Source: Perlabentimonas sp964490015
GTDB taxonomy: Bacteria; Bacteroidota; Bacteroidia; Bacteroidales; Tenuifilaceae
DNA length: 30,476 bases
NCBI GenBank assembly: GCA_964490015.1
Contig: CAZBBA010000045.1
Location: 1 to 30,476, forward strand
Direction: 5' to 3'
The notes beneath the pieces are model-generated. The model made no database searches. It saw only the letters and a program-made list of their open reading frames with translations, and was not told the DNA's origin. The position numbers and the translations under genes are program-made. Positions 25,082 through 30,476 of this stretch are shown here, piece by piece; the stretch's first letter is position 1, and the number at the start of each line of letters is the position of its first letter.

Positions 25082-27496
25082 TTACTCATACCTCAACGCC
25101 TCCACAGGATTTGTTCTCGCTGCCCTATAAATCTGCCAAGCAATGGTAATTACAGCAATGGAATAAGTTAGCAATATGGTTGATATAAACATCCAGGGAG
25201 ATATGTTAATCCGATAGGCAAAGTCGTTTAGCCAGCCTTTGGCAAAATACCAGCCAACAGGCAGTGCAATGATATTTGCAACCATTACCCATCTTGTTGA
25301 ATCGGAAAGCAATAGCCTTAGTAGTGTTGACAGCGATGCCCCAAGAATTTTTCTCACACCAAGCTCTTTTGTTCTATTTGCAAGCGAGTAGGCCGAAAGG
25401 GCGTAAAGCCCTATCATCGATAGCAGTAAGGCTAAGGCAGAGGCCGCTAAGATTAACCTGAAAGTTCTTTCCTCGGCCCCGTACTGGTTATTAAGATAAT
25501 CGCTAAGGTAGGTGTAATTACTTTTGTAATTGGGTTCATACTTTTGTATTACTTCAGTAATTTGTGATACAGTCTCAGTTTTGTTAAAATTCTCAATCCT
25601 AATGGTATAGTTATGCATACGGGGATTATACCTTGTGATAATCAGAGGCTCAATATTTTCCTTTAGCGAAGCAAAATGGTAATCTTTGATTACCCCAATA
25701 ATTTTACCGGGTCGCTTCCACATTACTACCCTTGCGTCAACTGGGTTTTCCAACCCTAGCATTTTTGCAGTGGTTTCATTGATAATATACCCCTCATCAT
25801 CGGATGGAGAATCAGGAATAAAATCCCTTCCAAGCACAATCTGCATGCCGGTTGTTTCGATGTAACTATCCTGAACACGGAGCTCCTTGATACTAAATGC
25901 GGAGCTAGGGTCGGCTTCCTGCAGATATAGGTTCATCCCGCTGTAACCGCCTCCACTTGGCAAGCTTTGCGCTGCTGATACTGAAACAACTCCAGGAATC
26001 GAACTGATTTCGTTCCGTACGGCCCTATAGGAATTTATCAGATTCTCATTTATGCCGGTGAAAATCAACAGGTTTTCCTTTTCAAAACCAAGGTCTTTTT
26101 TCTTCACGAAGCGCATTTGGGAATTGATAACTATAAGTCCAAATATCAGAAGGCCTGCAATACCAAATTGGAAGATGATAAGCGCTGATTTGATAAATGG
26201 ATTTGGTTTCCCAGATTCCGTAATCCCCCTGAGTATTGTAATGGGTCTAAATCGAGATACGTAAAACGCTGGGTAGCTCCCGCCAACAATACCCACGATT
26301 ATAGCCATTGTCACAATCATAGCCAAGAAACCAAAATTATGCTTGTACTCTAACGATAATGTGGTGTTCAAAAGGTTATTAAATGGATTAATGAGCAATT
26401 CGCTCAGCATTAATGAAAAAATTAGTGCCACCAGCGATGCCACAATTGACTCCCCAATAAACTGAAGGATTATTTGTGCTCGGTTTGAGCCCACCGATTT
26501 ACGGATACCCACCTCACGTTTCCTTTTATCGGCACGTGCAGTGGATAGGTTGATAAAATTAATTGAGGCAATTATCAAAACTAGCACCCCAACGATACCA
26601 AGGGTTATTACAAATAATGGATTGCTGGTAATTGCAATCTCGTTGGGATAATCAGTATTCAAATGGATTTTTTGCAAGGGGATAAGTACGGTTTTAGTCA
26701 TTTCTTTTGGTTTGCTACTGCCAATACGCCGTTCAATAAGAGATGCGTTAATATGCCCAATGCTTGAGGATATCTCCTCAGTAAGGCTGCCATGCAGCTT
26801 GATATAGGTGTAAAAGTCCTGTCCCTGGCCTCTCAGAAATCTTTGGGGCATGGTATTTAAGTTGGTCACCACATCAAATCTTATGTGCGAATTATTGGGG
26901 ATATCAGCAAAAATTGCGCTAATGTTTAAACTTTGAGGCTTTTTATAGACTGAGTGTGTTACCGAATCAACATCGTATGAATAGATTTGTATTGATTTTC
27001 CAATTGGGTTCACGTTTCCAAACCACTCATTAGCAGTACTTTCGGAGATTGCAATTTGATTGGGAGCATCAATTGGGTTGGACATACTTCCCTGTAAAAT
27101 TGGAAAATTAAAAAAGGTAAAGAAGGTAGAATCGGTATAAATAATTCTCTTAGAGGCTTTCGTTTCATCGTTTATGCTAACTGTGCCTGTGTTCCAGAAG
27201 AAAATCCTGACTAATTTATCAACCTCAGGGATTTGGGCCAACAGCTCATCACCCGTTTCTAAAAGTGTGCAAGGTAGCTTCTGTTCCTCCAAATCCTGTC
27301 TTGTAAAATGGTTGTGCAAACGATATATTTTGTCGTAATCGCGATGAAACCTATCAAAACTCAACTCATGCTTAACATACAAACTAAGCAGGAGGGCAAC
27401 ACACATGCCAATGGCTAACCCTCCAATATTCACAATGCTGTACCACTTATCGCGGTACATAGCTCGTAATGCTGTTCTAAGGTAGTTTTTAAACAT
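25082..27496 (-). CDS. FtsX/MacB-type ABC transporter permease, first of a tandem set
   Basis: 804 residues. First helix about 19-41 (YSIVNIGGLAIGMCVALLLSLYV), MacB-type periplasmic domain, coupling motifs EVGIRKSVGSNRAQI and ELGVRKILGASLSTL, C-terminal NPVEALRYE. It is the promoter-proximal gene of the four. The region upstream has a sigma-54-like element 25 bp from the ATG and the boxes at 27614-27650. It diverges from the plus-strand gene at 27758, which may be co-regulated. ATPase partner absent from the window. Confidence 0.9.
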   Translation of the reverse strand: MFKNYLRTALRAMYRDKWYSIVNIGGLAIGMCVALLLSLYVKHELSFDRFHRDYDKIYRLHNHFTRQDLEEQKLPCTLLETGDELLAQIPEVDKLVRIFFWNTGTVSINDETKASKRIIYTDSTFFTFFNFPILQGSMSNPIDAPNQIAISESTANEWFGNVNPIGKSIQIYSYDVDSVTHSVYKKPQSLNISAIFADIPNNSHIRFDVVTNLNTMPQRFLRGQGQDFYTYIKLHGSLTEEISSSIGHINASLIERRIGSSKPKEMTKTVLIPLQKIHLNTDYPNEIAITSNPLFVITLGIVGVLVLIIASINFINLSTARADKRKREVGIRKSVGSNRAQIILQFIGESIVASLVALIFSLMLSELLINPFNNLLNTTLSLEYKHNFGFLAMIVTMAIIVGIVGGSYPAFYVSRFRPITILRGITESGKPNPFIKSALIIFQFGIAGLLIFGLIVINSQMRFVKKKDLGFEKENLLIFTGINENLINSYRAVRNEISSIPGVVSVSAAQSLPSGGGYSGMNLYLQEADPSSAFSIKELRVQDSYIETTGMQIVLGRDFIPDSPSDDEGYIINETTAKMLGLENPVDARVVMWKRPGKIIGVIKDYHFASLKENIEPLIITRYNPRMHNYTIRIENFNKTETVSQITEVIQKYEPNYKSNYTYLSDYLNNQYGAEERTFRLILAASALALLLSMIGLYALSAYSLANRTKELGVRKILGASLSTLLRLLLSDSTRWVMVANIIALPVGWYFAKGWLNDFAYRINISPWMFISTILLTYSIAVITIAWQIYRAARTNPVEALRYE

Positions 27497-27520
27497 TTTT
27501 CAATTTTTTTTTATTGCTTT

Positions 27521-27537
27521 TCATAAAATATGCCAAG
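27521..27537 (-). promoter_or_regulatory. Sigma-54-like promoter candidate for the permease operon
   Basis: Minus-strand TTGGCATATTTTATGA: a good -24 half (TTGGCA) and N10 spacing to a GA where sigma-54 promoters normally have GC. The A of GA lies 25 nt from the A of the start codon at 27496. The same pattern and distance occur on the opposite strand for the divergent gene. Confidence 0.45.
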
Positions 27538-27613
27538 AGTGCTATATGGCAGTATATGAAAATAATATATTTTGCGCATGGGATATACGTCCTTAATGAA
27601 ACAACTCCAATAA

Positions 27614-27650
27614 TGTTCCGAATCGTAACAGTTGTGTCCGTTTACGAACA
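27614..27650. promoter_or_regulatory. Two adjacent palindromic regulator boxes in the divergent region
   Basis: TGTTCCGAATCGTAACA (27614-27630) and TGTCCGTTTACGAACA (27635-27650) are near-perfect palindromes of the form TGTNCG-N4-CGNACA. Their starts are 21 bp apart. They lie about 100-120 bp from the permease promoter candidate and about 90-110 bp from the one facing the other way, a typical arrangement for enhancer boxes of an NtrC-type activator serving both sides. The regulator gene is not in the window. Confidence 0.6.
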
Positions 27651-27717
27651 GATGGTAATTGGATAATCAATGTTTTTTATTCTGTATAGTATAAAGAATA
27701 ACAGGCACATAAATAGT

Positions 27718-27734
27718 TTGGCATAATATGTGAT
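27718..27734 (+). promoter_or_regulatory. Sigma-54-like promoter candidate for the plus-strand operon
   Basis: TTGGCATAATATGTGAT, with the same TTGGCATA start and GG-N10-GA spacing as its counterpart at 27521-27537. Its GA is also 25 nt from the start codon (27758). As on the other strand, the -12 GC is replaced by GA. Confidence 0.45.
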
Positions 27735-27757
27735 TTTTTGTATCAAAATGTATTGTT

Positions 27758-28606
27758 ATGCAATTCACAGCTAAAGCTATTAATTATATCGCATTTTTTT
27801 TTGCCATATATCTTTTCTCTGGCCAACTTTTTTCTCAGGCAAATGATGTGATTAAACCCAAAGGGATATTTGTATCATCTAACCTGTGGACATACAATTC
27901 TTATAGCCAGCAGAAGATGGGATACCCCTTAAAGGCAGGGTATCCCGTTATTCAGGCTCAAGGTGTTGCGGTACACGGGAGCTATAAATTCCGGAGAGAT
28001 TCAAGAATTCACGCATTTTCAATTGAATCCATTGCCCCAGTTAGACTAACCTCCGATAACGGAACCGGGCAAAACCACCTGCTTGCAAGTAATAACTTAT
28101 CATACTACAAGTCGATTATTGGCTACAAGCTGTGGCTCAATCTGTTTGATTTTGGTAAGATTAGTGTCAAGCAAAGTTTTTCAAGTGGTGTGCTTTACGA
28201 GTATCGAAAACTGAACTATGTATCAGGAGCCATAGAAAAAACAAGCGATATCAACATTTACATTGGACCTTGCTTTCAGATTAGTTATAATGTAAATCAA
28301 CAGTGGCAAATAATTGGAGGATTTTATGCGCATTTTTACCTTCCATATCTCAATTACGGTAGCCTAAGCACACTCTACGAAACTGGAGAGCAGATCTTTT
28401 TATCGCGATATCGTGCATTCTATTACCAAACAAATTTTAGTTTAGGCATTAGATTTAAAATCAATAACGATCTGGGAATTAGAATAGCCTTTAGTAAGGA
28501 TGATTTGGTTGGCTTTGCCAACAGAAAGCCCTCATTTAAAATTAACGAAATTATCCATCATAAACTCGATAGGGTTTACGCATTAAGCGTTGGAGTAGAG
28601 TTCTAA
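27758..28606 (+). CDS. Outer-membrane beta-barrel candidate
   Basis: 282 residues with a Sec signal (about 1-29, FAIYLFSGQLFSQA). The mature part alternates polar and aromatic residues in strand-like stretches (SVKQSFSSGVLYEYRKLNYV, WQIIGGFYAHFYLPYL, RAFYYQTNFSLGIRFKI) and ends in a C-terminal aromatic after a final strand (YALSVGVEF), as outer-membrane barrel proteins do. I do not recognise a named family. It is followed after 10 nt by a lipoprotein gene, and shares a divergent control region with the permease operon, suggesting a common envelope role. Confidence 0.6.
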   Translation: MQFTAKAINYIAFFFAIYLFSGQLFSQANDVIKPKGIFVSSNLWTYNSYSQQKMGYPLKAGYPVIQAQGVAVHGSYKFRRDSRIHAFSIESIAPVRLTSDNGTGQNHLLASNNLSYYKSIIGYKLWLNLFDFGKISVKQSFSSGVLYEYRKLNYVSGAIEKTSDINIYIGPCFQISYNVNQQWQIIGGFYAHFYLPYLNYGSLSTLYETGEQIFLSRYRAFYYQTNFSLGIRFKINNDLGIRIAFSKDDLVGFANRKPSFKINEIIHHKLDRVYALSVGVEF

Positions 28607-28616
28607 ATAGTTAACT

Positions 28617-29405
28617 ATGAAGAGAATACTTTTTTTAATGGCTTTGTTAACTCTTTGCTCATGCACTAATTTTATCGCAGAGATTGATCATCAGAATGAT
28701 TGGGAAGTTTTGGTGAGCGGAAATGTGATTCTCCATTACCGCCCGTGGGATTACTCACAATCGCCATCGCCCACAGCCGAGGAGGCGATGTTTATTCTCA
28801 ATAACCAGAATTTCTATTACCAAGCCATTCAGGATAGCATTAACCGCCAGTTTAACGATAGGGTTCTGATTTACCTCTACAATATGGATGAGGCCAAGGA
28901 GCTTATTGGGACAAGTGGTGGTGGGCACGCCATTCCCAAGTTCAACACTTTTTACTACACCTTTCTCGTTGGCATGAAAGATTTTACGGATATGTATGGC
29001 GTTGAGAATCCCTTTCTAGGAGCGCATGAACTGGCACACGTAATCACGCACCGAACCCTGGGCTACCCCGCCACCAAGCTGATGAGCGAAGGCTATGCCG
29101 TTTGGCTCGATGGAAGCTATGGTCGATATGCAATTGAAGATATCATAAGATATTACCGCGATAAAGAACCCCAAAAAGTTTTAACCCCCGACCAGCTTCT
29201 GAATGAAATCATCAGCGATGAGAGCATCTACTACCCCAACTGCGGGTTATTTACCAAATTCTTGGTGCATACCTACGGTTTGGAAAATATCAACAAACTT
29301 TTTGTGTCACCCCGAGAAAATTATAAAAAAGATTTTACAAATATGACAGGTATAGATTGGGGGGTAATGGAAAGTGTGTACTTAGACTATGTGGAGCATT
29401 TATAA
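28617..29405 (+). CDS. Lipoprotein with gluzincin-type (HExxH) metallopeptidase domain
   Basis: 262 residues. Lipoprotein signal with the lipobox LCSC (MKRILFLMALLTLCSC). The middle contains HELAHVITHR (HExxH) followed about 20 residues later by SEGYAVWLDG, where the glutamate can be the third zinc ligand; this matches the peptidase MA-like/gluzincin pattern. Upstream strands (VLVSGNVILHYRPWD) and the conserved YLYNMDEAKELIG region fit that family. Expected location: lipid-anchored, periplasmic or surface. Activity is inferred from the intact HExxH...E. It lies between the barrel candidate (10 nt) and the PD40 lipoprotein (15 nt). Confidence 0.75.
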   Translation: MKRILFLMALLTLCSCTNFIAEIDHQNDWEVLVSGNVILHYRPWDYSQSPSPTAEEAMFILNNQNFYYQAIQDSINRQFNDRVLIYLYNMDEAKELIGTSGGGHAIPKFNTFYYTFLVGMKDFTDMYGVENPFLGAHELAHVITHRTLGYPATKLMSEGYAVWLDGSYGRYAIEDIIRYYRDKEPQKVLTPDQLLNEIISDESIYYPNCGLFTKFLVHTYGLENINKLFVSPRENYKKDFTNMTGIDWGVMESVYLDYVEHL

Positions 29406-29420
29406 ACTAAAAATAATTCA

Positions 29421-30434
29421 ATGAAATCAAAAAGAGAACTATCAAACTTGAGTTGTAGTGTAATACTGGTTGGGCTAGCTCTTCTGCAGTCCTGCGCTGG
29501 TTCAAGCAATGAAAAAAACAGCTTCATACCACCAGAAGAATTGAGTAGCAATGAGGCTACAATCCTTGCCCCTGGGCTTGTTTCAACCCACATGGCCGAG
29601 CGCGATGCGGTGCTATCGCCCAATGGCGATGAGTTTTACTATACCATATCAAGCTACATTCATCAAGTAATTGTGTTTACCAAAAAAACAGTAAACGGAT
29701 GGACTGAGCCTCAAGTGACTCCATTTTCAGGAGTTTACTCCGATCTTGAGCCTCACTTTTCGCCCGACGGGCGAAGGCTTTTTTTTGCATCGAATCGTCC
29801 TTTGGTTGAAGGGGGAGAAGCAAAGGATTTTGATATATGGTACGTTGACCGGATTAACAATGGCTGGTCGAAACCAGTTAATGTTGGTAGTCCAATAAAT
29901 ACCGAGGCAAATGAGTTCTACCCATCTATAACCAATAGCGGAACGCTTTACTGGTGCGCCATTCGTAGCGATGGCATTGGTATTGGCCGAGAAGATATTT
30001 TCTTCTCCAAACCTGAAAACGGAGAATACAAAACAGTAAATGCCCTACCCGACTCAATCAACACGCCCCGCGACGAGTATAACGCCTACGTAGCAAGGGA
30101 CGAAAGCTACATAATATTCACCTCAAGTGGTTGGGGGCAAGGATTTGGTAGGGGCGATCTATGGATTAGCTTCAAACATCCCGATGGTCACTGGACCAAA
30201 GCGAAGAATATGGGCGAAAGGGTAAACTCACCATCATTCGAGTTCTGTCCGTTTGTTTCGGATTGTGGCAAGTACCTATTCTTTACTAGCGACAGGTTGA
30301 TTGAAACCAAGGAGCAACAGCCTATTACATACCAGCAAATCTTTGATTTTTCCCTGAAACCTGGGAATAGGCAACACAATATATTTATTATGGATGCTAG
30401 CATTATTTCCGAATTACGTTCCGAAACAATATGA
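29421..30434 (+). CDS. TolB/PD40-like beta-propeller lipoprotein
   Basis: 337 residues. Signal with lipobox LLQSC (mature Cys near 25). The body has PD40/WD40-like blades: RDAVLSPNGDEFYYTIS, EPHFSPDGRRLFFASNRP, NEFYPSITNSGTLYWCA, EYNAYVARDESYIIFTSS and FEFCPFVSDCGKYLFFTSDR, with DIWYVDRINNGWSKPVNVG-type links. Such proteins in Bacteroidota are envelope-associated binding proteins of mostly unknown function. The gene follows the metallopeptidase lipoprotein by 15 nt, so a three-gene operon is likely. The start ATG at 29421 gives a sensible signal peptide. The sequence ends 42 nt after the stop, so a terminator cannot be judged. Confidence 0.8.
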   Translation: MKSKRELSNLSCSVILVGLALLQSCAGSSNEKNSFIPPEELSSNEATILAPGLVSTHMAERDAVLSPNGDEFYYTISSYIHQVIVFTKKTVNGWTEPQVTPFSGVYSDLEPHFSPDGRRLFFASNRPLVEGGEAKDFDIWYVDRINNGWSKPVNVGSPINTEANEFYPSITNSGTLYWCAIRSDGIGIGREDIFFSKPENGEYKTVNALPDSINTPRDEYNAYVARDESYIIFTSSGWGQGFGRGDLWISFKHPDGHWTKAKNMGERVNSPSFEFCPFVSDCGKYLFFTSDRLIETKEQQPITYQQIFDFSLKPGNRQHNIFIMDASIISELRSETI

Positions 30435-30476
30435 ATCATAAAATTTCAAGGTGTTCACTTCAGTTACAATACATAG

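Overview
The window looks like a Bacteroidota chromosome, most probably an anaerobic or facultative Bacteroidales/Marinilabiliales-type bacterium. The evidence is the moderately AT-rich DNA, weak or absent Shine-Dalgarno sequences, arrays of large FtsX/MacB-type permeases with the characteristic ...NP(x)4L(K/R)YE C-terminus, lipoproteins, and intergenic palindromes of the GATTCTTCGC..CTCAGAATGACA and CTTCGACTCCGCTCAG types common in that phylum. No finer taxonomic call is possible from this stretch. There are no rRNA, tRNA or CRISPR loci and no transposase gene.

Left part (1-12390, minus strand): redox genes in two apparent operons. The right-hand operon (12390 to 6670) encodes a lipoprotein PQQ-like propeller, a membrane-anchored PQQ-like propeller, an anchored NHL propeller, a 62-residue membrane protein with three cysteines, a Tat-targeted multi-cluster ferredoxin and a NapH/NosR-like polytopic iron-sulfur protein. 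The next operon (6395 to 618) encodes a three-helix-anchored PQQ-like propeller, a NuoE-NuoF (HydC-HydB-like) fusion and a NuoG/GltD-like iron-sulfur protein. No hydrogenase, formate dehydrogenase, cytochrome or other terminal catalytic subunit is present. My reading is an uncharacterised NADH-linked electron conduit: a cytosolic NADH/FMN/FeS module, a membrane FeS module, a periplasmic ferredoxin, and a periplasmic propeller assembly. A further propeller gene runs off the left edge.

Middle (12788-17435, minus): three more paralogous secreted propeller proteins of about 405 residues and one LolA-like secreted protein. They are separated from the redox operon by two nested inverted-repeat elements.

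Right part: four tandem full-length FtsX/MacB-type permease paralogues (17829-27496, minus) with no ATPase in the window. Diverging from them on the plus strand are an outer-membrane beta-barrel candidate, a zinc-metallopeptidase-like lipoprotein and a TolB/PD40-like propeller lipoprotein (27758-30434).

Regulation: two ~16-bp near-palindromes of the TGTNCG-N4-CGNACA type, spaced about 21 bp, sit midway between two divergent TTGGCATA-N4-NTGA promoter-like elements, each exactly 25 bp from its start codon. A weaker version of the same arrangement lies upstream of the propeller gene at 17435. This suggests a shared enhancer-binding regulator and sigma-54-like promoters, and is the clearest regulatory signal in the window.
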